DNA of 64,000 bases from Guadua angustifolia (taxonomy: Eukaryota; Streptophyta; Magnoliopsida; Poales; Poaceae): assembly GCA_036346375.1 (NCBI GenBank), contig CM070512.1, positions 43,074,466-43,138,465 on the forward strand, in the 5' to 3' direction. How positions within the stretch are numbered: the stretch's first letter is position 1; the number at the start of each line of letters is the position of its first letter. The notes beneath the pieces were generated by a model. The model had not been told where the DNA came from and ran no database searches. It worked only from the letters and a program-made list of their open reading frames with translations. Shown piece by piece: positions 10,399 to 21,813 of this stretch. The position numbers and the translations under genes are program-made.

Positions 10399-13300
10399 TG
10401 TAACATCCCAATTTTTGGCATTTTAAATATTTAATATTATTTTATCGCAATTCATGATTTTTGTGAATTTTCTGGATTTTATTGGATTTTCTGAAATTTA
10501 ATTGAATTATTTTGAATTAAAATACAATACCTTTTGTCAAGAAATAATTATAAAAAGAAAAGTATAAAACAAAGTTTTGCCAAAAATATTTTACTTAGGT
10601 CCAGAATGTCTCAAAGTATTTTTTAGATTTTTCCTAGAATTTTTAGAAGTATTTTACTGCCTTAAATAAATCAAATGATTTTCTCTAATTATTTTAATTA
10701 GAAAACCGGAAATCCTCGTGAATAATAACGGGTCAAGCCCATCACCGTGCGCACCGCCAAGAGAATCGGGAGGATCAACGTGCGTCGTTGGATCGTGATC
10801 TAACGGTCAATATCATGCCACGTCATTTATGAAACCCTAAGTGTTCGTAGCCGATGATTCTCATCGCGCGGCTTCCATCGAATCTTACCGATTCGGCAAC
10901 TCTACCTTATCCGCGTCGTAGGATCGAGATCGTGCCGTGGGAGGTCGTCGTCTCGGAGATGGACTCCGAGTCCTGTTCGAACTCGCCGCCGCCGCCGTGT
11001 CCGAGGAAAACTTTCCAAAATCCTGCGCCGCCTTAGGTATTTAAGGACCGGGGTGCTCTTCCGAGGTTCCTCGTCCTTTGCCGCGCCTTTTCCTTGTTGT
11101 GCCACCAGCTGAGAAGCCTGGGAGTCCGCGCTAGCCATCGCCGGAGTTCACAACGTTTTGCCGAGGAGTTGCGCTGCGTTTTCGTCGCCGCCAGAGACTC
11201 TTTCGTCGAACCAGGACCGGCTTCGAGTTCATCACGTCGGGACGCATCTACGCCGCCACTTTTTGGTCGCCGGAGGTGGCCGCTTCGCCGAATACGTGTC
11301 ATCGTCTTCAAGGCCGGCGAAGATTCATCGCCGCACTACCATCGCCGGAATCGAAGCTTACCAGCCGTCAGATTGTCATCGAGCGCTTCAGAATCGCCCA
11401 CGTCACTTCGGAATTGGTAAGAGTTTCGGGTTAAACATCGACCGTTCAATCATAGATGAAGGGCTACGATTGAGCCACGTCATTTAAAGTGCACAGTGAA
11501 CCATGTGGGTAAAGCTTGGATGTTCGATTAAGATCGGATGGACAGGAATGTGCCACGCCGATTAGGTCAATAGTATTCACCTCAGGTAAGTAATAGCCGT
11601 TCGATTAAAATCGGATGGCCGACAGTCAGCCACGTGTTAGATTAAATAGCAGCCGTTGGATCGGGTTTAGACGGTCCCGATTATGCCACGTGTCGACCGT
11701 ACTGAGCCGGCACAGTGCTGACGTCAGCCGATGTCATAAATTCGTATTTTCCTTTATAAAAATAATTCGGTTAAATCTAGAAATTCAATTTAATTTATTT
11801 TCAAACTTCCAAAGGCTATAACTTTTGCATACGAACTCCGATTGAGGTGATTCAAATTCCTAAAAAATTTAAAATTGAGATCTATCCAATTGTGACTTTT
11901 ATTTGAATTTTTGAGTTCATTTGTTCTTTGGTTTTGGTATTTATTTGCTATTTCTTCTCGATTCACGTAGACGTTGAACAGTGCGAGGCTTCGGAGGAGG
12001 AATTTGCAACTCAGGAACAATCCTTAGACCAAGACCAGGAGCTTAAGCAAGGCAAGTTGTGCTTTGATCATGTTGCACCCATAGCTAGATTAGTTGCTAT
12101 TTTGATTTACTTTATTGCATGGTATTTTATGTGTATAAATGATTTAAACCTAAATTTGGGATTAGCTAACGTACCCTTTGAATTATACCCTACCTTGTCA
12201 TTTGTATGCCATGATCTATTGTCACCCTAGGATGGTTCACTATAGTTGGTTAATAATGAAATCAACATGGATGGTTAGATCGAAATAGAATTGCTTAGCC
12301 ATGCCACGTCATCACATGTACTTGAATCTTTGATAAAATAATCTTGACTAATGGAATATGGAACGATGTTCTGAATTTGTGTGTCGTGTGGTCACACGAT
12401 GAGATTGAGTTGTGGTGGCAATGGATGTCACGCAACGATATTGAATTGTTGATGGCACGTGGTGCTTGATAATCAACTGGGGTGGTTATGATTTTAGATC
12501 GAAGCAAGTGGCAAGGGCAGTATGCCAGGGTGGGCCCGATGGGCAGAGGGTATGTGTATGTCTTGCTTTGATCAACCCTAAGGACACCTTGCGAGCCTTT
12601 GACCTGAGTCGATCATGCAACCACATGTCTGTTATGGGGTAGCCTAGCTGACTAATTTGCAAAGTCTTAACTTTAGTACTATCGTGGTGGCGTGAGATCC
12701 GGATGGTGGTAACCAGTCCACGCTCGGGGTGGCTCACATGGCGCAAGAGGGGGGCCCTGGATGCGGTAACCAGTCCCACCAGTGTTGAAACCTCAGTGGG
12801 TAGTACTGGGCTAAGATGATGCGTTGTAAAGGCTTTGTCATGATTCTCTGCCGGCATACCAAAGGAAGTGTGCTAATGGCCAGGCACAAAGAGATTATCG
12901 TGTCATGTGGGTAAAGTGCATAACCTCTGCAGAGTGTACAAACTATTCGGATAGCCGTGCTCACGGTATTGGGCAATGCTCGGGGATTACAGTCAAGGGT
13001 TTAGACTTTTGCAAAATAAAACTTGGGATAGATGGCAGGTTACCATGGAAAGTTGAATATTGACTTAGGATGAGAAACTTGGTTTACTTGAGAAATGCTG
13101 AATCTATCTATTACTGTTATTTTTTCTGTCTTTTCAATCTATATACTGTACTTGTTCATAAATGCTGCTTTACTGCAAATGAGCCTCTTAGCCTTCCTTT
13201 TGAATAAGCCTTGCATATAGTTATGTTAGAATTGCATTCTGTGCACAACTTGTTGAGTGCTTTATGTACTCACCCCTGCTTACAACATCATCAGTGCTGA

Positions 13301-13609
13301 AGAAGGTGTACCATGAAGAGACGAATGTTTAGGGTGCGAGCCTTGTCGGTTGTTCGTGGTATACCGAGGGGTTATCTACGCCTTCATTCCGCATGCAGCT
13401 CAATTTGGTTGTTCAAATTTGAGGGCAATGTTAAGTAAGTTGACCATAAGGTCATTCAACTAGTAATATTTAGTATATAATGTCTTTTATCTTATTTCCG
13501 TTGTGTATGATTGTGATATTCACTAATGTTGAGCCTGTGTGCACTAGCGTGATCCTGGACTAGTGCAGTATACACAGAGGGTCCGGATTTACATATTCGG
13601 GTCCCGACA
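10399..13609 (+). mobile_element. Solo LTR of a Ty3/gypsy (Tekay/Del-like) element
   Basis: It starts with TGTAACATCCCAATTTT and ends with GGGTCCCGACA, and is flanked by an exact 5-bp duplication CCGAC (10394-10398 and 13610-13614). At 3.2 kb it is in the size range of grass Tekay LTRs. No internal region is present, so the element has recombined to a solo LTR. GC-rich ORFs at 10854-11487 and the ORFs at 12486-12976 carry no domain and are not called as genes. A weak TATA-like TATTTAAG lies near 11038. Confidence 0.85.
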
Positions 13610-13620
13610 CCGACGCCTTT

Positions 13621-13795
13621 CCCCGACCGAGCAGAAGAGAGGAGCTCTTTGCTCGGTTGTATTTTTCTTGGTGAGGTGCTGCCAAAAATTTGTGTTAGTA
13701 TTTTTTTCATATTTTTCATCGAGTTGACATCTTCTCCGACCGAGCAGAACAAAGAGGAGCTCTGTTTTGCTCGGTAGTTATTATCTTGGCGAGTT
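13621..13795. repeat. Tandem duplication with GAGCTC-centred palindromes
   Basis: Two copies ~115 bp apart of CCCGACCGAGCAGAA...AGAGGAGCTCT...TGCTCGGT...CTTGG(T/C)GAG(G/T)TGCTGC (13621-13681 and 13736-13798). Each is itself nearly palindromic (ACCGAGCA...TGCTCGGT). They fall in the presumed 5' leader or first intron of the transposase. Confidence 0.6.
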
Positions 13796-13859
13796 GCTGC
13801 TGAAAATTGTATTAAAATTTTTCGAGGTTACTGACTTGATCTATGTTATATTTGTCGTA

Positions 13860-14556
13860 AAATTTTACTTTACAGAGTGCTATAGATGTTGATAATTGTT
13901 GATTGTACGGTGTGAACATTTTAGGTCGGTAGTGCTCAAATTAAGATCTAGCTAAATTATTGAATAAATTATAATTCATATCCATTTTAGTGATGTAGTG
14001 GATGTTTAAGTAATGAAAATTGCTAGATGGACAATTATGCATAATTGTAATTAATTTAATTAATGAAAATTTGTTATATGGATTTTTAAATAGTAAAAAT
14101 TGCTAGATGAATTATAAATAGTGAGAATTGCTAGTTGAATATTTAAATAATGAAAAATGGTAGATGGATTTTGCAATAATGAAAGTTGGAAGATACATAA
14201 TTATTTAGAAATATATCCTTATATTCAATTATATGCTTGTTTGTTGTAGATTAATTTAATTTAACAACTAGCGCTACATAACAAAATGAAATGAAGAAAT
14301 TTTCTAAATAATTAAAAAATGCTAGATGGATATTTAAATAGTGAAAAAGGTTTGATGTATTTTAATATATATAGGCAAAATTGCTAGATGTATTTGTAAA
14401 ACTAATCATTTACAATTATATTGTTATTTGCGCTATGTGCTTATAATGTGTTTATCATTTTAATTAATTAGCAATGCATGACTACTGTAAAGAATAAATT
14501 ATTTTGATATCGTTTGTTCATATAATTGAAATGTAGTTTGATATAATTAATCGTAG
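13860..14556 (+). other. AT-rich leader or intron with GCTAGATG repeats
   Basis: No coding. The motif AA(A/T)TTGCTAGATGGA followed by TTTTTAAATAGTG recurs irregularly between 13985 and 14395. The stretch links the promoter at 10371 with the transposase start at 14557 and is best read as intron. Confidence 0.45.
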
Positions 14557-17500
14557 ATGGACCGAAGGTGGATGTATGACACGGACCGTCATGTCCGTAG
14601 TTCTTTAATGGTGTGACTTGTTTTTTGAATGCGGCTACGGCACACAAGTTGAGAAACCTGGCGGACTATATGTGCTGTCCATGCGTTGATTGCAAAAATG
14701 AGAAGATGTTGTAACATAGAGTCGATACATGCACACTTGCTTCGAAGGGGTTTCAAGGCTGGCTATACCTGTTGGACCGAGTACGGTGAAGATGATATTG
14801 TACATGAAGGGCAACATATTGATGAAGATGATATTGTACATGAAGGGCAACACATTGATGAAGATGACGGAGACAACGATATGACGGCGGTGGAAGATGC
14901 GTTTGTTGATATCCACGAAGATGATCTAGATCAAATGCTGCGTGATGGGGAGGGGGACTTCACGAGTGAAAGGGAGTTTCAAAAGTTCCAGCGTATGGTA
15001 GAGGACTCTACAACGCCATTGTACCCAGTACCGCAAGGAGGAGCATGAAAGTCTGCATACCGTGCTTTCACTACTGCAGTTGAAGGCAAGCAATGGTTGG
15101 TCCGATAAGAGCTTTACTGAGCTGTTATGTCTCTTGAGGGACTTGCTTTCAGAGGGTAACTTGTTGCCTTCAACTACGTACCAGGCCAAGCAGGTTGTCT
15201 GCCCGTTGGGATTGGAAGTACAAAGAATACATGCATGTCCAAACGATTGCATATTGTATCGCAATGAGTTTGCAGACATGGATGCCTGTGTTGTTTGCAA
15301 AGCAAAGTGGTATAAGGGCAACGACGACAATATCGAGAACGAAGATGTCGGGGTGAGGCATAAGAAGAAGAGGTGTCCCTGTAAGGTGGTGTGGTATTTC
15401 CCTATAATCCCCCATCTAAAGCGATTGTTTACAAGCAAAAGGCATGCCCAATTGCTACGATGGCATGCCGAAGAGCGTAAGAAGGATGGAATGCTCAGAC
15501 ACCCTGCTGATTCTGTGCAATGGAGGAACATCAACAGAAAATATAAGAAGCACTTTGCATATGATATGAGGAATATAAGGTTCGGGTTGAGTACAGATGG
15601 AATGAATCCTTTTGGCAACATGAGTAGTCGTCACAACACTTGGCCGGTGACTTTATGCATCTACAACCTTCCTCCTTAGCTTTGCATGAAGCGAAAGTAC
15701 ATTATGATGCCACTATTGATCCAAGGGCCCAGACAACCTGGCAATGATATCGATGTGTACCTCAAACCATTGGTTGAAGATCTTCTAATATTGTGGAACG
15801 ATGGTGTACAGGTATAGGATGAGTATAAAAGAGAAAACTTTATCCTACGGGCATTATTGTTCGTAACCATTAATGATTATCCTGCTCTTGGCAACCTATC
15901 GGGCCAGACGACAAAAGGCTTCAACAGATGCATCCAGTGCTTGGATGATACAGCTAGCCGGTGGCTGAAGAACTGCCGAAAAATAGCTTACATGCGGCAT
16001 CGTAGGTTCCTCCACAAGGATCACCCATACCGCAATAATAAGAGAGCTTTTGACAGGACAAAGGAGACCGCTTAGCTTCAAGAATCACATCGGGAAACAG
16101 ATATTTGCCAACAGTAAAGGATCTTACGATTATTCACGGAAAGGAGCCGATAAGACATCTATTCGACTTCGGATAAGGCTCCTTTGTGGAAAAAGAAATC
16201 AGTATTTTGGATCCTACCTTATTGGCAGCACCTGGAAGTTCGACACGTAATCGACGTCATGCACATAGAGAAGAACGTGTGAGATAGCTTGCTTGGTATC
16301 TTACTGGACATACTTGGCAAAACGAAAGATACACTTCAAGCAAGGATGGACCTCGAAGATATGAAACTGAGGAAGGAGCTGCATCACGAAGAAATGGATA
16401 CAGGCAAAAAATACCTTCCCGCAGCCTGCTACATTTTGAGCAAGAAAGAGAAAATTAGCGTTTGCGAATGCTTGCACGGAGTCAAAGTTCCGTTTGGTTA
16501 CTCTGCTAACATAAAGAGACTAGTCTCAATGAAAGACTTAAAGTTAATTGGTATGAAGTCTCATGATTGCCACGTGATGATGACACAGATGCTTCCAATT
16601 GCAATTAGGAGGGTTCTGCCAGAGAAAGTCCGAGACCCAGTTATCAAGTTGTGTTCATTCTTCAACACGATTTCACAGAAAGCCATCGATCCATTAAAAC
16701 TAGATAAGCTGCAGAAGACGTGGTCCACACTCTGCGGGCTTGAGATGTGTTTCCTCCATCTTTTTTGATATTATGGTCCATCTCATTGTTCACATTGTGA
16801 AAGACATACGATTCTTGGTCCCGTATTTCTACATCGATGTACCCTTCGAGAGATTCATGGGGTTATAAAGAAATATGTTCAGAATCAAATCGGCCGGAAG
16901 GCTGCATTGCCGATGGCTGGGGAACCGAGGAGGTCATTGAGTTCTGTGTCGATTATATGGATCTCAAACCGATTGGTGTGCCTTTATCTCGACATGAGGG
17001 AAGGCTACAGGGGAAAGGGACACTAGGCGAGAAATCAGTACGTACTAGCAATCTAGCTTCATTTACACAAACACATTTCGCAGTTTTGGGACAATCAGTT
17101 GCGGTGGCCCCGTATGTCAACATGCACAAGAACGTGCTATTAAAAACAAACCCAGGGAGGTCAGAGGTTTGGCTCGCGAGAGAGCACAGAGATAATTTCG
17201 GTGATTGGTTGCGTAGACAAATGATGCGTACGGAGACAAACTGCACTCAGTTGAAAGTGTTGGCTCAGGGACCGTCAACTACAATTCGGACATTCCAAAG
17301 ATACGACATAAATGGTTTTACATTTTATACAAGAGCGCAAGATAAAAAGAGAACCAATCAAAATAGTGGTATCCGTATAGATGCCTATTACAGCAATGGA
17401 AATAGGCAAACCTACTACGGATTCATAGAAGAGATTTGGGAGCTTGACTATGGACCGTTGAAGGTCCCTCTCTTTCGGTGCCAATGGGCCAGACTTCCCG

Positions 17501-17787
17501 GGGGCGTGAATATCGACAAGTACGGTATCACTACCGTGGACCTCAAACTCGTCGGATACAGAGAAGAACCATTCGTACTTGCTAATTCTGTTACACAAAT
17601 CTTCTTTGTAACTGACCTGACTAACAAGGAGCGCCACGTGGTTATTCAAAGAAAAAGAAGGATTGTTAGAGTTGAGAATGTTGTCGACGAGGAAGAGTAC
17701 AACCAATTCGATGAGCTTCCCCCTTTTGGAGAGGACATTGACCTAAGTACCATGGAAGAGAGTGACGGTTACGTACATACGCCATGA
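14557..17787 (+). pseudogene. Tnp2-type CACTA transposase (TNPD-like), broken
   Basis: This is the catalytic transposase of the En/Spm superfamily, which cuts and joins the element ends. Domains in order: Transpos_assoc (14557-14790, starting MDRRWMYDTDRH), an acidic linker with a 36-bp tandem duplication (14788-14860), the Tnp2 transposase family region (about 15060-16240, with LSTDGMNPFGNMSS and KKRCPCKVVWYFPI), DUF4218 (about 16430-16860) and DUF4216 (about 17290-17570, YDINGFTFYTRAQDKKRTN). It is interrupted by at least four frameshifts (near 14620, 14708, 15055 and 16070) and by stops at 15677 and 15815 where the family has Trp, plus others near 16278 and 16765. The last 951 bp remain open. 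Introns in related genes may explain some breaks, but the TAG codons cannot be explained that way. Confidence 0.85.
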
Positions 17788-18225
17788 TCATAACAAAGGC
17801 CTAATCGTAGCTTAGTTGTAGTAATGAAATGTATGCTTTCTTTTGTATGAACGACATGTTTATTTTCTCATATGTAACAATTAATGTAATATATGCGATA
17901 ATGGAAATTGAGGTTATGCTTTCTTTGGATCAAATTGAAAGTTTCACTTAATTGGTCGGAGACTAGCATATCACTGCATTTGGATTTTTGTGATTTTGAC
18001 TGCACTTGAATTTGTGTGAATTTAATTGCATTTGTGTTCAATTTGCAAGCATTATTTGATTTTTGAAATATTAAAACTATTTAAATATTTAGCAATCTGA
18101 TTTTTATAATTTTAGAACCTAATAAAAATTTGGGGAAATATTTAAATAAAATATTAGATGTCCTATAGTATGCCTCCAAAATTTTTTAGAGAATTTGGAT
18201 CAAATTTAATAGAATTTGGCCAGGA
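17788..18225. other. 3' flank of the transposase, AT-rich
   Basis: No gene. It probably holds the 3' UTR and polyadenylation region of the transposase before the next promoter cluster. Confidence 0.4.
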
Positions 18226-18227
18226 CC

Positions 18228-18475
18228 AGCTTATCACTGCTGGTTGTTCATGTAACCGACAGTGATATGGATTATCACTGCCGGTTTCTTTTATGAACCG
18301 ACAGTGATAATAAATATCACTACCGGGTGTATCTCCAACCGGCAGTACTATTCTACCATTACTGCCGGTTTGTGGAGTGGGTCGGCAGTGATAAAAAGTA
18401 TCACTGCCGGTTATATTTATGGCCCGGCAGTGATATACTATCACTGCCGGTTGGTGTGACCAACCGACAGTGATA
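18228..18475. repeat. Palindrome cluster 3, internal
   Basis: Six units of the same TCACTGCCGGTT/AACCG(G/A)CAGTGAT palindrome (18233-18267, 18271-18307, 18316-18349, 18358-18392, 18400-18435 and 18440-18474). They lie ~9 kb from the left end and ~7.5 kb from the right end, so they are not subterminal. No CACTA terminus is found beside them, which argues against a separate nested element. They end 10 bp before a TATA box. Confidence 0.85.
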
Positions 18476-18484
18476 TTCCACCCC

Positions 18485-18491
18485 TATAAAT
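18485..18491 (+). promoter_or_regulatory. TATA box of the second CACTA gene
   Basis: TATAAAT in the context CCCCTATAAATTGAAACGCC lies directly after palindrome cluster 3. A GC-rich leader follows, as in plant first exons. Confidence 0.6.
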
Positions 18492-18504
18492 TGAAACGCC
18501 GCGC

Positions 18505-18830
18505 CTTCCTCTCATTTACCCTAACCCTTGCCCGCACCCACCTCTCACTTTTACAGCACCATCGCCTCGGAGCTCCCCGCCGCCACGCCTCGGACCGCCG
18601 CTGTGAACTCGTGTCAGTGCTCCCTGCCGCCGCCTCGACTCGGGCCGCGTCGCCTCGCTCGCCTCCGACCGCCGCCTTGACTCGGGCCGCGTCGCCTCGC
18701 TCGCCTCCGGCCACCGCCTCGGCCATCCCCGCTGCCTCGGCCATCCCCGCCACCTCGGCTCCCCGCCTCGGCCATCCCCGCCGCCTCAGCCATCAGTGAC
18801 CGCCGCTACCTCCGAAGATAGAAGGCCACA
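18505..18830 (+). other. GC-rich leader exon with tandem repeat
   Basis: C-rich, Ser/Arg/Ala-biased sequence (spurious ORF 18470-18799) with a ~42-bp unit CTCGGGCCGCGTCGCCTCGC repeated at about 18637 and 18679, and shorter CTCGGCCATCCCCGCC repeats to 18790. It is probably the untranslated first exon of the second gene; a donor may lie near 18810-18840. Confidence 0.4.
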
Positions 18831-18839
18831 CAATTTGGT

Positions 18840-20465
18840 AGCTTTGTCTGATGGAATAAAATGCTCTGGCGAATGAAATGCACTTAGGGTTCCAGTGATT
18901 CTTCATGTGAATGTGCAGATGAATACTAAGGGGCCAGCCAATTTTGGCTTGGGGACCTAGCATGTGGGATGTGGGATAGTGTTCAGTGAGGATTTGGGAC
19001 TGAAATAGATAATTTGTGACAACTAATTTGTGATAATATGTTCTTTTTGATTTGCTGATGCTTGCTGTTATATCTTGTTAGTTTAAGCTCTGATTGGACC
19101 TGATTCTAATGTGGCACCACTTGGTAGTTGAGTAACATATTATGTTCCATTGTGTTGAAATATGTTTCCAACTAATTACTCTTCTATACTTGAACAGTGG
19201 CATTCTCTCTTGTATTCACATTCGGCATTCTCTCTTGTATCCACTTATTTGTCTAATTAGTGTTCAATACCTGTTGTCACTTTACTTCTGTTAGTAGCAC
19301 TTCTCTGTCTATATTTTGTTTAGTTCAGTTGATAATGTTGTTTGACACTGATCTAAATATTACAATATCTATTGATTAGAACAACCTTGATTGATTTGTT
19401 TATGTTAATCTGAACTTTGTCTCTTAGATCTGCTGGTAGAAGTGTTCACCATCGGTATTAATCTTCTCTGTTGATTCGATTAGTAGATTGTACTGCTACT
19501 GATTAGAATTGCTTGACCTGCTGATTCAATTGCTATGTCAACTAGTTGATGAAAACACTATCTGTTGATGAGTATTAGGCATTGAACCAGTAGACTTTAC
19601 ACTATTTTCCTTAGTCTGATCAAGACTACATATCGCCATTGCTCACTATCAGTGTTACTTCATTGTCTTTATACTGCTCTGTTCAGTTAATTAGTTGGCT
19701 ACTGATCTGAATAATAATTGCTTAGTAAAATAGCTAGCTAACTAATCCGAACTTCATTTCATGATTCGCTTAGCAAATATTTAATCTCTCGATCCTGAAT
19801 GTATGCTGAATCAATATAATCTGCTAACAATGAGCTTGATTATCAATTTTTAAATGTGTATGTTAAGGTGGTAAGGGTTCGAAACTAAGGTAAGGTTGTC
19901 ACAAATTAGTCTATTACTCGACCCTTGTGGTGAGGAGGGCCTTTGGGCAACCCGACATCTGAGAACACTCAAAATAAACAAGTTGAGCTTTATGCTAGTT
20001 GCCTTGTTCATTTTTCTGCCCTTCTTGATATCACTGATACTGCGTTCATTCTATATGATGTAATCTGTTATTATGAATCAGTATGGAATCATGTGCTGTT
20101 TTGATCATTTTGGTCTATGGTTATTTATATTGCAGCCAAAAGTAAACTTCAATTTGATGCTTTGTAACTGTTCTTGAAAGATGTATACATGTGTTATAAA
20201 TATTTGTTTTGTAAAGATAAGTGTATGTGTATTATTTCTGCTGCATTGTACTTTGGATTTGTAATATTTGGTCGGTCAGCCACTACTTGTAATAGTAAGT
20301 AGTTGTAATAGTTGTAGTTTATGTTTATACTGTGACAACTGCTTAGTTTCAATCCCAGTATGGATATTCGGAATGGAATCGAAACTCTCATGGACGCGTA
20401 AGGGTGTACGGTGCAACTATGTGGCTCATATTGGTTTGAGTGAGGGTCATTTAGTCAATACTCCG
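18840..20465 (+). other. Long first intron of the second gene
   Basis: T-rich and stop-rich in all frames, with many CTGATT/TCTGTT words, as in plant introns. No domain, RNA gene or mobile-element end was seen. The inference of an intron depends on linking the promoter at 18485 to the coding start at 21814. Confidence 0.4.
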
Positions 20466-20472
20466 TGCACGG

Positions 20473-20763
20473 GACTTTTGGGTGACAGTGAGCATACACC
20501 TAAGTGGAGTATGGGTGTCACCTCTAAGTCTAACGCACGTGTGAGGAATCGATTCATATTTTCGGGTGCCCACGATAGGTTTTCCAGGTGACTTTTGGGT
20601 GACAGTGAGCATACACTTGAGTGAAGTATGAGTGTCACCTCTAAGTCTTTTAAATATTTGTATGTGTTCTTCAGTGGAGTATGGGTGATTTTTGGGTGAC
20701 AGTGAGCATACACTTAAGTGGAGTATGGGTGTCACCTCTAAGTCTTTTAAATATTTGTATGTG
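20473..20763. repeat. Three tandem copies of a ~60-bp unit
   Basis: TTTTGGGTGACAGTGAGCAT...GGAGTATGGGTGTCACCTCTAAGTC occurs at about 20475, 20591 and 20692. GTGACAGTGAG and CTCTAAGTC/GGTGTCACC give each a partial hairpin. The last two copies also share a tail (TTTTAAATATTTGTATGTG) that recurs at 21181-21200 beyond the MITE. Confidence 0.75.
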
Positions 20764-21130
20764 GGCAACGTATCCTATGCACACAGGCCTTCTGTACACA
20801 CCGTGCACACCAACTAACAAAAGTCACAAAAAATTCTGAAAAAAATTATAGATGTACTTCATAGATTGCCCTACCTATGTATGAAATTTCAAGATCAAAT
20901 TCAATATATATCGAGAGTTACAAAAAAGAGAAAATTCTGACAAGTTTAAAACTCAATTTTCTCTTTTTTGTAACTCTTTTTATATAATGAATTTGAACCT
21001 ACAATTTTATACATAGGTAGAGCAATCTATGAAGTATATCTACAATTTTTTTCAAAAATTTTTGTGACTTTTGTTAGTTGGTGTGCACGGTGTGTACACG
21101 GGAAGACCTATGTGCACAGGATATGTTGCC
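20764..21130. mobile_element. Mutator-type foldback MITE
   Basis: The element is 367 bp, begins GGCAACGTATCCTATGCACA and ends TGTGCACAGGATATGTTGCC. Most of its length forms two inverted arms around a centre near 20945. An exact 9-bp duplication TTGTATGTG flanks it (20755-20763 and 21131-21139), the size made by Mutator-like transposases. It has no coding capacity. Confidence 0.85.
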
Positions 21131-21139
21131 TTGTATGTG

Positions 21140-21500
21140 TTCTTCAATGGATCTAGTTTTCTTCAGTGGAGTATGTGTCCTTTTAAATATTTGTATGTGT
21201 TCTTCAGTGGAGTATGGGTATGTGTATTTTGTGATATGTGTATGTATATTTTGTTGACCAAAAATGTATGTGTTTAAAAATATATATATGTGACCTTGAA
21301 AGATGTATGTGTATAAAAATATATATTTGTGTGTATAAAGATGTATGTGTATAAAAAGTGACACATATATATCACAATCCCAAAAACAACTGTAAAAAAT
21401 AATATGAAAAAATTCATATATTCTTTAGAATATATTTGCTTAATAAAAAATAATGAATCATTCTTATTCCACACTAAAATGATTTTCAAAAAATAAGCCC
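21140..21500. repeat. TATGTGTATA-rich low-complexity intron sequence
   Basis: Repeated words TGTATGTGTTCTTCAGTGGAG (21133 and 21194) and ATGTATGTGTATAAAAA (21302 and 21341). The minus-strand ORFs 21074-21618 are by-products. Confidence 0.55.
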
Positions 21501-21511
21501 TTGCAAGTTCA

Positions 21512-21563
21512 AGAAGCATGGCTGTCAGGAGAGCGTCCGGTACACTGAGAGGCGGAGCCACGA
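21512..21563 (+). other. Possible small coding exon
   Basis: An ATG-led stretch reading MAVRRASGTLRGGATR is followed by GAG|GTGACG, a possible splice donor. Its GC content stands out from the surrounding AT-rich DNA. Joining it to the acceptor at 21811 gives a different frame from the exon there, so its role is uncertain. Confidence 0.3.
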
Positions 21564-21813
21564 GGTGACGTGCTTGCTTGACATGTAATGATCTCATTTT
21601 GAGATGTATATGTATCATGTGAATTTTTTCTAATGTATAAGTATCATTTTAAAGTTACATGTGCACATGTTTGTAGCATGAGGTCACAACATCACTTGAT
21701 TTCCTCTCAACTCTAACAAAATTACCATCATTTGAATTCATAAGTTTGATGTCATGTAGCAACCATAAATGAATGCAATATAATTAACCCAATAACATTT
21801 CTGATTGCTAGGA

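Noticed and set aside
11033..11487. GC-rich ORFs in the solo LTR
   Set aside because: They are within the exact boundaries of a solo LTR and show no domain on either strand.
18228..18475. Internal palindromes as the end of another nested CACTA
   Set aside because: No CACTA terminus or 3-bp duplication lies on either side, and the cluster abuts a TATA box and leader instead.
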